A stretch of DNA of 64,000 bases, from the NCBI RefSeq assembly GCF_000515315.1, contig NZ_KI911562.1, forward strand, positions 2,699,220 to 2,763,219, given 5' to 3'. The stretch comes from Asinibacterium sp. OR53 (lineage in GTDB: Bacteria > Bacteroidota > Bacteroidia > Chitinophagales > Chitinophagaceae). Within the stretch, counting starts at the first letter, position 1. The number at the start of each line of letters is the position of its first letter. Shown piece by piece: positions 1 to 10,832 of this stretch. Under the pieces are notes generated by a model. The model saw nothing but the letters and a program-made list of their open reading frames with translations, was not told where the DNA came from and made no database searches. Both the position numbers and the translations under genes were made by a program.

Positions 1-3000
1 AGGTTTTTTGTGGAGCAATGATGCCCTGCATGGCCGTATTGGCCAATGCAAAAGCGCCGGCACTCACACCATACATACCCGGTATATCAGCAGGCATGGT
101 GTCTTGCGTGAATCTGGCAGGCGGACAAAGGAATAAAGCGCCGGTGTTTAATACGCCCGTACTGTTTCCAATTGAATTAACGATATCCTGCAAACTGCCT
201 GCAGGCACTTTCTGCCGCAAAGCTTTTAAGAAAGAAGTGAAAGACGGATTGCCTGAACCGGTATTCACAGGATAGGTGTTGCCACCAACGGTTATCGTAA
301 CATCAATGCCGGGGATTAGTGCGCCTGGCATATTGGAGTTATTCGTTGCCAGTTGCAGGGCAGCAGAAGTGGTGGCAGTATTGAAATTGAATTGTTGCGC
401 AATATTGTTTAATGTATCGGTGCTGCGAACGGTATACGGAACGTTAATAACACCGGTATTGGCAGGCCATGCCAGGGTGCCTGGTAAAACGAAAGCGCTG
501 TTGGATGGAAGTGTAAGTCCGGCGTTATTGCTGAGTAACAATTCAACCGGGCAGGCATACCGGTCTGCAAACTGTTGCAGTGAAACCGGTGCTGTTCCGG
601 TAGTAACAGCTGCAAAATTTCCAAAATAAACCAAAGCTCCCGGGTCGAAAAGATCCTGTGTATTGCCATTGTTATTGGCCAGGTCGGTGACGCTTACTCC
701 ACTCTTGTTTTTATCCAGTGTATCGCCATCCTGCACCAGGTATGCTTTTACATCAAGTGTTTTGTTGAGGGCCAGCATACCTCCTTTCTTATTATGTGTA
801 GTTGCCAGCGCTTCTACCGTAGTGTTCACGCCATTATTGGCGAATGCGTCAACCACCAGTTTAAAACTATTGGTAGTGGCATCTACTTTTACCACTACTT
901 CTGTATACTCATCTACCTCTACAGCAAATTCAAAACCGGTTTGCAGTACAGGTTGTTCATTGTTCTGTGTGGCCAGGTGCGCTACCGTAGTATAAGCACC
1001 ATCTGCAAGGGTTTGCAGGCTGGCGGTAGGTGGTGTTATTCCTGTTGTAATTGTTTTACCGGGGATCACCAGCAGTGTACCGGTTTTCAGTAACAAGGAA
1101 GTATTCTCAGCGTAAGTGAGGAGGGTTACAGGGGTAGCCGGTACGGGCCAGCCCACAGGAGGCAACGCAGCCAATGCCGTGATGGAAAGGTGTTCTACAA
1201 AAGGAAAATAAGCGGGCACTACCGGAACCGTATTGCCAAATAATTGTTGTACAGCATAACCTGCGTTGGCCTGGGCCAGCTCTGCATAGCGTTTCTCAAT
1301 ACCATACTTTGTAATGATATCGCCCAGCGTTGTAATACCTGTAGGTTGAGCCGCCAGAAAGCTGCGCAGCGATGTTACCACAGCATAAGAGCCTGCCGCG
1401 AATTTCCACAAAGGGCTGATCTCACTGATGGCAACGCCTTTGTTACCATAGTTCGGGTCGCTGATATAATTTAGTGAAGTAACCAGCCAACCGGTAAGTC
1501 TGGGTTGTATGAGTTGGTAATACGTTTGACTGAATGACTTTTGTTGCTGTTTAAGCAGGTCATTGTTCACATCTCCCGGCTGTGTGGGTGTCGGCAGTAA
1601 TTCAGAAGGGCGCGGTGCAATGTAAATGGTGAGCACTGCATTGGAACCCGATTGCTGTACATTGAAATAACGGGCAACAGATGACCAGTCGCCCACCGAA
1701 ACCATGTTGTCAGTATAACCAACTTTAATAGAAGTAGTACCTTGCCCGTTTCCGTTAGCGCCCGTGCGGTTACCCAATACATCGCCAAAACCAAAGACAA
1801 AATTGGCAACAGGCAGTGCCGTCTGGGTACCGAATCCCTGGTAAGGATCATCTTTCGCAGGAGGCAGTCCCGTTACATCGGCTGCGGCAAGTACTGTGTC
1901 AGGCAGTATAAACCGCGATACAGGTAATACCTGTGCGTAACGCCAGTAAGGTTTAGCACTTGTATCTGCTGTTGTTACAAGTTTAGCTGCAATCGCTTTG
2001 CGAAGAGCACGCGCTTTTTCCCACGCCTGTTGTCTTGAATTGTCCGAAGGATCGGGCATCACGGGCATGCCTGATGGTGGTGCATAGAAAGGAGATCCAG
2101 TTTGTTGCGACACTTCAAAACTCAACAGGCTGTACAGGTTGCGTAACAATTTTACCGGGGCAGGGGGGGCAGGTGTAATGGTATCCGGATTGGCAGTAAC
2201 CAACTCAAATCCAACGTTGCCGGGTGGAACCAATGCCTGTGCAATTGTTTCTGAAGGATCGGTACTGCCTGCGCTTTCCATGAAAAGAGAGAACTGCGCA
2301 TTGTATGCACCAGGGCCGATCAATGCACAATTATTGAAAGGAAGCAGGCTGCGCCCATTAGGAGCGAGTGATTGTTGTGTACCTGCGATCACTAATAATT
2401 GTAAAGTGATATTTCCCTGCTGGTCGAATGCACTTCCCGGAAGTTCCAGACCCGGACTGAAATAATAACCAACGCCCCCTACTACACTTCCTTCCCATAA
2501 CAACTCAAGGAAATCGGCCAGTGATGCCATGGTTGCATAATAAACTGTATCATCTGTTTCTTTCAGACTCGCTGTCCTTACCAGCATGGCAGGAGGAACC
2601 GATACGGTCGACAGGTTGGTCTTTATTAAGAAAGCATTTGCAGCCGTTGTTGAAAGTATGGTGAGGCCCGATGCATTGGTAGCATTCGGCGCAGGTGAAA
2701 GCAATAGGTTTACGGTGGTTTTATCGGTACTGCCCTGTTGGCGCAGCCAGTTACTGAGTGTAATCAGCAGGTTGCGTTTATCGGTATCTACACCCATCAG
2801 ATTGAACTGCGATGAACTGTCATTCATCCGTTTCACTTTAAACGGAATGAGCGTGCCATAGGTACTGCTGTTGATTTGAACAGCTTTGCTTCCTGCAGCT
2901 GTACCTTGTTGCACCGTTAATATTTCATACAGGGTAGTAATACCATTTCTTGCTTTCTCCTGCAGATCGGAAGGCAACATCCACAAACCAGGATTGCCGG

Positions 3001-6000
3001 TGATATTAGGAAGGGCAGGATCTGTTGGAATAGCAAGCGCCAAAGGCGTTTGTAATTCAATGCCATGCTCCAGTCCATAGGTGCGCGGTACTGTACCCAG
3101 TATCTTCATCACCACAGGTGCAGGCGGCGTGGCCGGAACGGGTGTGATGGCTAAACCTGTTGCGGGCATTACACCCAGTATATCTGCATTGGTATAACTA
3201 TAATCGAGCGAGTTTACCGGTGCGGTCAATAATATCATGCCAACTTTAAAAGTAGACTCATTGAGTCCCGGGTTGTATACAAGCAGGTTGGGGTAAGCTG
3301 CTTCCAGTGAAGCCAGCGTTTGCCCGGTTTGCACAGTAATGGAATTGAACAGTTTGATCCAGCTTTGTTGTGATGCAAGGGAGAGTGTAAGTGCATTATC
3401 TGTTGGTTTGGTACTGTCCAATGCAATATTGAACTGCTGACCAGTAAGATCATACAGTGGAGAAGGATGGGCAGGATCAGGCACTGTATGTCCGCCTCCG
3501 TCCGTTGTCAGTGATGGCAGACGTAATCCTGAGAGCAACATTCGTGAGGACTGGTTCACGATGGATGTAAAACTATCGCCTTGCAGTACTGCATTCACCA
3601 GAACAGTGATATCCTGCGCCGGTAATAATTTCACTTTCAGCACGGTGCCACTGGCATAGAGACCGTTTAATTTTTTAAGACGCGTGGCTGCGTCGGTAAC
3701 AGTAAGTCCATATTTTGTCGAAAGTATGCTGAAGCTGAGCGGGGTGGTTGAAACTACCGTTGCATTGGGTACGGTGATGCTGGCGAGCGGTGCAATGATT
3801 TTTGCTGTCGATAACCATACGGCCACTTTATCCCAGTCGTATGACCATGTGCCTTTTGAAGGTTGCACCGGTATAATGCTTATCCAGCTTGCGTTTACAA
3901 TCAACCGGCGCACCAGCGATTCAATGTTTGTTCCGGATTCAATGATCATTCCTTGCCATGCGGGGATAGACCAGCTTTGTGTGCCGGAGGATGTAACGCC
4001 TGCCCGGAATGTAGGCCACTGTGTAATACCTGGTGGGGTAGTAGTTCCGAAATCCTGCTGGAATACGAGCGCCAGCGCGATGCGATAAAGTGTATCGCCT
4101 GCAACAGTGGTATAATTGTTACGATTAGCGAGTATATTGTAGGCATTCTGATAGGCATTCGGTACCGATAAAACCTGACCCGGTGGTAATTCAATGACCG
4201 AAGGGATCTTTTGCTCGGGGAATAATTGTTTCAACAGGTCCTGGTTCACCTCGGCAATGGCCTGCACATACCAGTTGGCCATATCGGGAAGCGGTGTATT
4301 TTTCAATATTGATGCATCAAGGTAACGTGCAAAGAAAACACCTGCGACACGCAGCTGAGCAAAATCGGCAGGTGCATTGGTAAATGTTTGCTGCGGCAAA
4401 TCAAAACTGTTTCCTGGTGCCAGGATATTTGGGCCAGAAGAAAGTGGCGGATAAGCTTTATCCTGGTAAGAGAGTATAGTAGCAACGCTTGTTATGTTGA
4501 AGAGGTTTGCAATATTTTGCAGGGTATCGTTTTGAACGGCCTGGTGAACCAGTGTGCCTAATGTACATTGATTGACGGAAAACGAAATACCGGCGTTGTC
4601 CATAGCCAATACTTCGGGTGGAACGCCCAGCTTAATGGTAAGGAGCGTACCAACGGGTAATGTTTCAAGGTCGCTTTGCAGGTGATCGTTCAGAAATGTA
4701 AGCTCTTCAACTGTTGCACCCAGGCTTTCCGCTACGCTTTCAACTGTGTCTCCCGAACAGATCCTGTATGGCACGCTGGCATTGGGCAGTGTATTTGCTA
4801 CTTGTTCCAGGTTTTGCACTACACTGCTCACAGTCGTTACGGTAACCGTGGTATTATTCATCTGCTTCTGCATCTCCTTAATACCGTTCTGCATAAGGAT
4901 GAGGCAAAAGTCGCGGAACATGAAACTGGTGAAGGATTCGTAAGTGGAGGGGTCGTCCTGCGCCGGCTTCTTACTGTTGTCTCCGCCTACCGGGAAATAA
5001 TCACCTAGCAATTGTGAAATACCCCATTCATACCACGGCCCGATCTTATTTTTAGTACTGAAATCAATTGTGCCTCCCTGCGGTGAAGTCCATCCTACAA
5101 ATGGAGGGAGTGGCAATACCATGGCAGATTTGTCATCAGGACGGGGTGTAATATCGCCACTGATCCAGAGATTGATATTGGTTGTGAAGAATGTTTTAAG
5201 GTAGTCGATGGATAGTCCGCTCAACATGGTATCGGGCATATTGAGCTGATCCAGCAAGGACGTGATCTGCCAGGCCGTAATATTGTTGCCTTCTGAAGGG
5301 TCGCGCGGGAATGCCTGGATGGCATATAAAAGCAAGCCCTGTGTGAGTATATCGGCAGCGAGCAAACTGGTATCGGTATCGCTTACCGTCATGGCGCTGT
5401 GGGCCGCACTGCGTATGGCGCAGTCAGCCGCTGTTACGGCGGAGGTGGACATGCCGGTGTCTGCAAAAAGAACAAAAGCGCTTCGGTAATTGGGGTTGCT
5501 GTTTACCGGTGTTGTGCCATCCCAGTTAACCGGTACACTATTAATGGTGAATACTGGCAATAAGGTAAGGTGTGCATTGCGTGGTGAATCAGGGAAAACC
5601 TGATTGGTGGGATGCCATACCAGATTGTATTCCTGCAAAGCAGCCCTGCCCTGTAAACCCATGTTCATTACATGCGCTTCACGAAGCACTTGCAAACGCC
5701 GGTGCTTGTTGGTTCTCAACGCAACGGGACGCCTAGGGTTCAGCAGGTGATGACTGGTAGTTGCCAGTGCAGCGGAGGACCTGCCGCCACTGCTGTTGTT
5801 GCTGAGTATCCAGGGTGTGGGTTCGGCGGAGCCAACGGTGAAATCGAGGCTTAGGTGTACGCCAAATGAAAAATAAATTCTGACGAATAATATTTTGATC
5901 GATGCTTCGGCGCTTACATCCACTTCCAGTTCAATGAGCATAGGCTGATAACACTCATAGATGATGCTCACCTGTGCATAGGCTTCGAGGGTAATGGATA

Positions 6001-9000
6001 CTTTGACCACTACAAAATCTACCGAGCCATATATTTTTCCATGAATGGCGGCCACGCCCTGGCATTTGAAAAATTTGGCGGGAGCAGCGCCGCTGCTGTT
6101 GGGATTGAACCAGGCGAGCACACCCTGGAATATGACCTGCAGCTCTACAAAAGCGCCGCCTGCAAGAATGCCGGCGCGTATCTCTCTTCCCACACCTGCT
6201 GAGATGCCGATGCCCAGTTCTATAACGGGTGAGAAATTACCGTTGGAAATACGTGGTACCTGCGTGGAAGTGTCGCCATTCAATACGCCGAGGTAAAAAC
6301 CACCACGGCCAATAAAGATGGTAGCCTGCAAACTGAAGGAACGATCGAAGTTGCGGTTATACGGGAAGCCAAGATCTACTTTGAAATTACCGTTGGTATA
6401 AATTTCAATTACGATGATGCCGAGTGTGATAGAAACCGCGCCCAACTGGATGGTGCGGAACATATCGGGTACCTGGAACTCAATGCGGTACATGCCTATT
6501 TCATCGGTGATCTTTTTATAGAGTATTTCAAAACGCAGGCCGGCCAATGGTCCGGCACGTTCACCGCTCAATGCAATGGATAAGCCATATAGTTTGGGGT
6601 CGTTGAAGATGATCCCGAGATCAAGGGTCTCCATCAGTTGTATATCCAGTCCGATCAGCCATTGGCTATTGGCAGCATACAACATAGTGCTGGGCAATGG
6701 ATTACCATCGTCCGGCGGCTTCTTCATGTCCTGCTTCAGCTTCTTAATACTATCCGCAACGGTACTGGGGGTAGTGCCGCTGAATGTTACCCTCTGGCCC
6801 AGGCCCAAGTAACGAAGGTTGACCAGGCTTGGTCCTTTCCCGGGAACAGCGGGAGGCGGATCATTGATCACATCCCAGCTTAATGGCTTATCGTTGGTGT
6901 ATTGCTGTCCGAGGAAACTGCCGGTGAGGATCAGGTCTACTTTTCCGTCGCCGCTTTTTTTACTGTACCGCACACCAATTGAATCGAGTTGTGCAATCAC
7001 CAGGTCAACATTGGCATTGAATACAAATTCAACGATATTTTCTTTCGGATCAATGGTCAGCACAAAACGGGAGAGGTCCACTTTCTTTAATACATCCCAG
7101 GGCGAATCGAGCTTGAAGCCAATGGTAGGTGCAGCAAGGTTCACCAGGTATTCCAGTATATCGCCCAGTGTAACACCGCCTAACTGCAATGAAACAACCT
7201 GGTGGCGGTTGTTCTGTTCGCCCCGCCACGATGTGGTGGCCTGCAGCCAAAGCTGGTCGAACTGTACTTTGAAAAGATAGGTAGGCTCGGCAACGCCGAA
7301 AGTCAGGCTGGCAGTAAGCTGTATTTTATTTACGCTGAAAGTGCCTGTAAGTTTACCGCTGGGCGTATCGGTAGTAGAAGGTTTGGCCAGGTCAATGCCG
7401 GCTGAAGCATTGATCTTTAGCGGGGTATTGAAAATATTGGGCTCCCATCGAACGGAAATCGTTCCGCCGAAAGTGTAAGAGGCTTTAACTTCTCTGGTTG
7501 CTGTTTTGGAACCAGTGGTGAAAACAACATCAAGGCGGTCGATGAGAATATCCGGAACCCAGCGGGGTGGATGGGTTGTACCTCCGCCATAAATAAATTT
7601 ATAAACCAGTTTTGTAACGCTGATGGATGTGCCGGGATACAGATGACCGCTGAGTGTCCATCCTTCCGGTGCATCGGGCTGTTGCGGCGGATATTCCGCG
7701 CTGATCATGATCCGCGGCATTTTGTAATCGCTGGGATCGCCCTGGTCCAGGAAAAAAGTGCCGCTGATCCCGCCCGATACTTTACCATCATTCACGGCAA
7801 TATTAAATTCGAGCTGGTTGAGTATGATGGTAATAACAAAAAGATTGATCATCCATCCCTGTTGCGGATCCGGGTTTCCCGGTTCGCCAAAAAATATGGT
7901 GGCTTCCGCAAAATAATTCTGACCAATAGGATCTGCAGAGAACCTTAACCTGGTAACATTCATTTTTTGCAGGCCGGTAGAAGGTCCCTCATTCTTAAAG
8001 AAAAAATTCAATGCTTTGCCAATGGGGATATAACTGTCTTGTGCAAGAGAGCCGGAGATGATAAAATTGGGCAGCGACATGTTTACGTTGAGCGATACCG
8101 GATTGTCGTTTACAGCAAGTGCTTTACTACTGCTATCCGGTGCATCATCCGGCGGTGGGGGAGCAGGTAATAATACCGTTTGCTCATTGCTGCCTCCAAA
8201 ATTGATGGTGCCGAATACAGAACCTGAGATAGTGTAATTTTTTTCCAGCCCGTTCTTTCCGTTCACCATCGACCATCCCCATACCCACCGTGTACCCACT
8301 TTGTCAATAGTAACAAAGGGGATAGGAGGATCCCATGTTTTATCTGATCGTATGGTAACGGCCAGGTTTAACAAGGAGAACGATGGCAGGAGATCCGATC
8401 CGGATGTGTTTTCTAAATCGATATTAATTTCTGATACATAAAAATCGCTGAGCACAGGAAAGTTCATGGGAATAGGAAGCTCCACACCAAAAATACGGGT
8501 GAGTTGCCCCAGGCCCTGCCTAAGTGATATAGTGTCTTTTTTAAAACGAATCGTAAAATTCCAGGTGTCACCTGTGGAGAGGATAAGCGTGGTAATACGC
8601 CCTTTTATTTCACCTAATGCAAAATCAGCAAACAATTGCAATGTTGAAAAAGCATTCCTGTTCAATCCTTGTGGCGGTATCAGCGGTTGTACTAGCAATG
8701 TGAGGCCGGGATTAACAAGCGACATCGCATCGGGCCCGTTCACGCCGGGTTCTTTTGCGGCATTGATGATGGTATTGTTACCGCGGGCATCAAGGTTGAT
8801 CAATGGATATGTTCTTGTGCTGGTGGGCATGGTAACAGTACCAGTTATAGCAAGCGGCCACGGGCCGATCATCGGTGTTTTATTGAGCAGGAACTGATTG
8901 TTGGGCTGCAATAGAGAACCAGTGAGATTTAATTCGGTTTTCCCGCTCTGTCCTGTGAAAATAGCAGAACGTATCTTCATGCCAATCAGCACGGAAGGAT

Positions 9001-9382
9001 ACCACCTGATATTCGATTGTGCATCAGCACTTCGCATCAATGTGTCAGGTAAAGGAGGAAAGAAGTCTGAAAAAAGCCAATCAGTGTTAAGAGATAACAC
9101 AAGCGAAAAAACAGCCCCCTGCTCTATGTATTGTAAAGTGGCGCTGACTGGATAAGTGACTGCCCCTACAAAAGCCCCGTTGCCCGTTAAACGCACACTG
9201 GCGCCACTTGGGCTTTCTGTTAACACAACAGCAGTAAGCGGGTAAGTGGCTTTAATATTAAATAAACCAAGCACAGGCAGCATACCTGCCAGGTCTTGAG
9301 AACCATTGGCTGCAGTCCATAAGTCAATAGCATTGTTTTGAATAAAACTATTAAGTGCTCTATATACATTTTCTGTGCTCAT
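1..9382 (-). CDS. Giant multidomain protein with LysM-like repeat array (partial, C-terminus off left edge)
   Basis: An uninterrupted frame of 3127 codons begins at the ATG complementary to 9380-9382, 14 nt after the preceding gene, and leaves the window at base 1. There is no signal peptide (MSTENVYRALNSFIQ). Residues 1-900 are beta-rich with no domain I recognise. Residues about 900-1195 alternate Gly and aliphatic residues, as in long repetitive beta structures, and end in a basic linker (about 1200-1240). From about 1538 onward there are repeated LysM-like modules, for example YRICSGDTVESVAESLGA (about 1538), YTTVAGDTLYRIALAL (about 1755), ITVQTGQTLASLEAAYPNLL (about 2012), YLVQDGDTLDKNKSGVSV (about 2875) and YTVRSTDTLNNIAQQFN (about 2980). 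LysM normally binds peptidoglycan or chitin. Here many copies are degenerate, so a scaffold role is equally possible. Function unknown; last visible gene of a five-gene operon. Confidence 0.85.
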   Translation of the reverse strand, partial: MSTENVYRALNSFIQNNAIDLWTAANGSQDLAGMLPVLGLFNIKATYPLTAVVLTESPSGASVRLTGNGAFVGAVTYPVSATLQYIEQGAVFSLVLSLNTDWLFSDFFPPLPDTLMRSADAQSNIRWYPSVLIGMKIRSAIFTGQSGKTELNLTGSLLQPNNQFLLNKTPMIGPWPLAITGTVTMPTSTRTYPLINLDARGNNTIINAAKEPGVNGPDAMSLVNPGLTLLVQPLIPPQGLNRNAFSTLQLFADFALGEIKGRITTLILSTGDTWNFTIRFKKDTISLRQGLGQLTRIFGVELPIPMNFPVLSDFYVSEINIDLENTSGSDLLPSFSLLNLAVTIRSDKTWDPPIPFVTIDKVGTRWVWGWSMVNGKNGLEKNYTISGSVFGTINFGGSNEQTVLLPAPPPPDDAPDSSSKALAVNDNPVSLNVNMSLPNFIISGSLAQDSYIPIGKALNFFFKNEGPSTGLQKMNVTRLRFSADPIGQNYFAEATIFFGEPGNPDPQQGWMINLFVITIILNQLEFNIAVNDGKVSGGISGTFFLDQGDPSDYKMPRIMISAEYPPQQPDAPEGWTLSGHLYPGTSISVTKLVYKFIYGGGTTHPPRWVPDILIDRLDVVFTTGSKTATREVKASYTFGGTISVRWEPNIFNTPLKINASAGIDLAKPSTTDTPSGKLTGTFSVNKIQLTASLTFGVAEPTYLFKVQFDQLWLQATTSWRGEQNNRHQVVSLQLGGVTLGDILEYLVNLAAPTIGFKLDSPWDVLKKVDLSRFVLTIDPKENIVEFVFNANVDLVIAQLDSIGVRYSKKSGDGKVDLILTGSFLGQQYTNDKPLSWDVINDPPPAVPGKGPSLVNLRYLGLGQRVTFSGTTPSTVADSIKKLKQDMKKPPDDGNPLPSTMLYAANSQWLIGLDIQLMETLDLGIIFNDPKLYGLSIALSGERAGPLAGLRFEILYKKITDEIGMYRIEFQVPDMFRTIQLGAVSITLGIIVIEIYTNGNFKVDLGFPYNRNFDRSFSLQATIFIGRGGFYLGVLNGDTSTQVPRISNGNFSPVIELGIGISAGVGREIRAGILAGGAFVELQVIFQGVLAWFNPNSSGAAPAKFFKCQGVAAIHGKIYGSVDFVVVKVSITLEAYAQVSIIYECYQPMLIELEVDVSAEASIKILFVRIYFSFGVHLSLDFTVGSAEPTPWILSNNSSGGRSSAALATTSHHLLNPRRPVALRTNKHRRLQVLREAHVMNMGLQGRAALQEYNLVWHPTNQVFPDSPRNAHLTLLPVFTINSVPVNWDGTTPVNSNPNYRSAFVLFADTGMSTSAVTAADCAIRSAAHSAMTVSDTDTSLLAADILTQGLLLYAIQAFPRDPSEGNNITAWQITSLLDQLNMPDTMLSGLSIDYLKTFFTTNINLWISGDITPRPDDKSAMVLPLPPFVGWTSPQGGTIDFSTKNKIGPWYEWGISQLLGDYFPVGGDNSKKPAQDDPSTYESFTSFMFRDFCLILMQNGIKEMQKQMNNTTVTVTTVSSVVQNLEQVANTLPNASVPYRICSGDTVESVAESLGATVEELTFLNDHLQSDLETLPVGTLLTIKLGVPPEVLAMDNAGISFSVNQCTLGTLVHQAVQNDTLQNIANLFNITSVATILSYQDKAYPPLSSGPNILAPGNSFDLPQQTFTNAPADFAQLRVAGVFFARYLDASILKNTPLPDMANWYVQAIAEVNQDLLKQLFPEQKIPSVIELPPGQVLSVPNAYQNAYNILANRNNYTTVAGDTLYRIALALVFQQDFGTTTPPGITQWPTFRAGVTSSGTQSWSIPAWQGMIIESGTNIESLVRRLIVNASWISIIPVQPSKGTWSYDWDKVAVWLSTAKIIAPLASITVPNATVVSTTPLSFSILSTKYGLTVTDAATRLKKLNGLYASGTVLKVKLLPAQDITVLVNAVLQGDSFTSIVNQSSRMLLSGLRLPSLTTDGGGHTVPDPAHPSPLYDLTGQQFNIALDSTKPTDNALTLSLASQQSWIKLFNSITVQTGQTLASLEAAYPNLLVYNPGLNESTFKVGMILLTAPVNSLDYSYTNADILGVMPATGLAITPVPATPPAPVVMKILGTVPRTYGLEHGIELQTPLALAIPTDPALPNITGNPGLWMLPSDLQEKARNGITTLYEILTVQQGTAAGSKAVQINSSTYGTLIPFKVKRMNDSSSQFNLMGVDTDKRNLLITLSNWLRQQGSTDKTTVNLLLSPAPNATNASGLTILSTTAANAFLIKTNLSTVSVPPAMLVRTASLKETDDTVYYATMASLADFLELLWEGSVVGGVGYYFSPGLELPGSAFDQQGNITLQLLVIAGTQQSLAPNGRSLLPFNNCALIGPGAYNAQFSLFMESAGSTDPSETIAQALVPPGNVGFELVTANPDTITPAPPAPVKLLRNLYSLLSFEVSQQTGSPFYAPPSGMPVMPDPSDNSRQQAWEKARALRKAIAAKLVTTADTSAKPYWRYAQVLPVSRFILPDTVLAAADVTGLPPAKDDPYQGFGTQTALPVANFVFGFGDVLGNRTGANGNGQGTTSIKVGYTDNMVSVGDWSSVARYFNVQQSGSNAVLTIYIAPRPSELLPTPTQPGDVNNDLLKQQQKSFSQTYYQLIQPRLTGWLVTSLNYISDPNYGNKGVAISEISPLWKFAAGSYAVVTSLRSFLAAQPTGITTLGDIITKYGIEKRYAELAQANAGYAVQQLFGNTVPVVPAYFPFVEHLSITALAALPPVGWPVPATPVTLLTYAENTSLLLKTGTLLVIPGKTITTGITPPTASLQTLADGAYTTVAHLATQNNEQPVLQTGFEFAVEVDEYTEVVVKVDATTNSFKLVVDAFANNGVNTTVEALATTHNKKGGMLALNKTLDVKAYLVQDGDTLDKNKSGVSVTDLANNNGNTQDLFDPGALVYFGNFAAVTTGTAPVSLQQFADRYACPVELLLSNNAGLTLPSNSAFVLPGTLAWPANTGVINVPYTVRSTDTLNNIAQQFNFNTATTSAALQLATNNSNMPGALIPGIDVTITVGGNTYPVNTGSGNPSFTSFLKALRQKVPAGSLQDIVNSIGNSTGVLNTGALFLCPPARFTQDTMPADIPGMYGVSAGAFALANTAMQGIIAPQKT

Positions 9383-9396
9383 GGTTCAGTGGCTGC

Positions 9397-10815
9397 TTAG
9401 TGAAACTGGTTAAGTCGGTTGAGGAATTGCAATTCACTTTGAACAGGTTGCTTAAGAGATGATGGGTTGCTTTTTATTCGAGCCGATACGGGAGCCGCAT
9501 TAATTGACTTTTCTTCAGGCATTGGCTCGTGTTCCGCGGAGCTGAGTGTTACTGTAGGGCCTGTAAACAACGTGAGCGGTAAAGCCAGATTGGCGTAACC
9601 GCCTAAGAGAAAACTCCCGTTTGTCTGCGTTTCATATTGCCAGCAGGCAAAACCATTGATGGCGCCGCTTGATGAAACTACCCCTTGTGATGGGCTGGCT
9701 GTATTTGTAAGGCCCAGGTTATAAGAGAAAGTAGACCATCCATCAAAGTACCGGGTAGCAAAAGTATTGGTTAGGGTTTCGAATGAATAGGCTGCACTCT
9801 GGAAGAGTATCATACCGGTAACGGTACCCACACTTATATCCAAATAAGCAGTAAGCCTGTGCGAATTTTTTTGTACTAACCGGGGATCTCTTAAAATAGG
9901 CGTTGTTATTTTTGGAATGAAATAAGTCATTAATTGCAAGGAGGGATGCCGGTGTTTCTGGTAAGCACTAACAGTAAGTGTCCGGGATTTTAGCAGGCCT
10001 GAAAAGGTACTCACTACAGCTATTGCTTCAAAGCTTGCAGACTCAGATGATTTAACGGCAAACCCTGTTGCCCTGCTTCCATGGTGGGGAAGGGTGGTCA
10101 TCTTGTTGTTGTCAAATACGGTAGTGCCGTCGGCGAAAAGCCTGTTTGTAGCCCCCATTGTAATATTTGTTGCGTCGCCACAAATCACATAAGAGGCCCC
10201 CGCGTAATAGAGACCGCAAACAAGGGATACGCGATTCTTTGCTTCTGCCGTTGCTCCATCCACGCTTAAATCACTGTCATCCCAATCCGGATCGGATGAT
10301 AATACATTACCAACGATTTTATATACATAAACACTGTTGTCGGTACTATGCCATAAATTACCTGTATAACTTTTGCTTGTTGGTTCGTAATTGGTAGAAT
10401 TACTGTAGATCGAAAAAATATTGTCAGAATCGCAAAGATTCTCATCCTCAATGTATTTAAGGATATTGAAAGAGTATTTCGTATAATTATCATAGTCACC
10501 TCCATAGATCACTTCCCTGACAACAGGTTTTGTTGTTTCCCAGATTTTATCAAGTACATATTTGGCAAGGCTGATATGGTCTTTGTCGCTATGTGAAAAA
10601 AAGATACAGTCGAACCCCGGCGTATCCATTGTAAGCACTTTTGTGGCGATATAATCCAGGTTGGTTTGCGTTTCATCGCTTTGTTTATCGCTTCCGCAAT
10701 CAAAAAGAAGTGCATGTATCAGTTTAGGCGTACTGCTCGTGTTATAAATCTCCACAAAAGTACATTGCCCCTGTCCAACGTCTACTACGGTTACTTTTAC
10801 AACGCCTGTTGCCAT
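9397..10815 (-). CDS. ComEC/Rec2-type metallo-beta-lactamase-fold protein with C-terminal extension
   Basis: This 472-aa protein has no signal peptide. The N-terminal 290 residues look like the stand-alone hydrolase domain of ComEC-type proteins: DVGQG at 12-16, the metal-binding motif H75-x-D77-x-D79-H80, ICGDAT at 211-216 and LPHHGS at 242-247. Such domains are zinc-dependent hydrolases, in ComEC acting on DNA, but the substrate here cannot be read from sequence. Residues about 290-472 form a Ser/Thr/Gly-rich extension with no recognisable domain. The gene sits 17 nt after the 1234-aa gene and 14 nt before the giant LysM gene, so it is co-transcribed with them. No ComEC membrane channel is encoded with it, which argues against a DNA-uptake role. 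Confidence 0.8.
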   Translation of the reverse strand: MATGVVKVTVVDVGQGQCTFVEIYNTSSTPKLIHALLFDCGSDKQSDETQTNLDYIATKVLTMDTPGFDCIFFSHSDKDHISLAKYVLDKIWETTKPVVREVIYGGDYDNYTKYSFNILKYIEDENLCDSDNIFSIYSNSTNYEPTSKSYTGNLWHSTDNSVYVYKIVGNVLSSDPDWDDSDLSVDGATAEAKNRVSLVCGLYYAGASYVICGDATNITMGATNRLFADGTTVFDNNKMTTLPHHGSRATGFAVKSSESASFEAIAVVSTFSGLLKSRTLTVSAYQKHRHPSLQLMTYFIPKITTPILRDPRLVQKNSHRLTAYLDISVGTVTGMILFQSAAYSFETLTNTFATRYFDGWSTFSYNLGLTNTASPSQGVVSSSGAINGFACWQYETQTNGSFLLGGYANLALPLTLFTGPTVTLSSAEHEPMPEEKSINAAPVSARIKSNPSSLKQPVQSELQFLNRLNQFH

Positions 10816-10832
10816 ATTGTATCGTTTTTATT

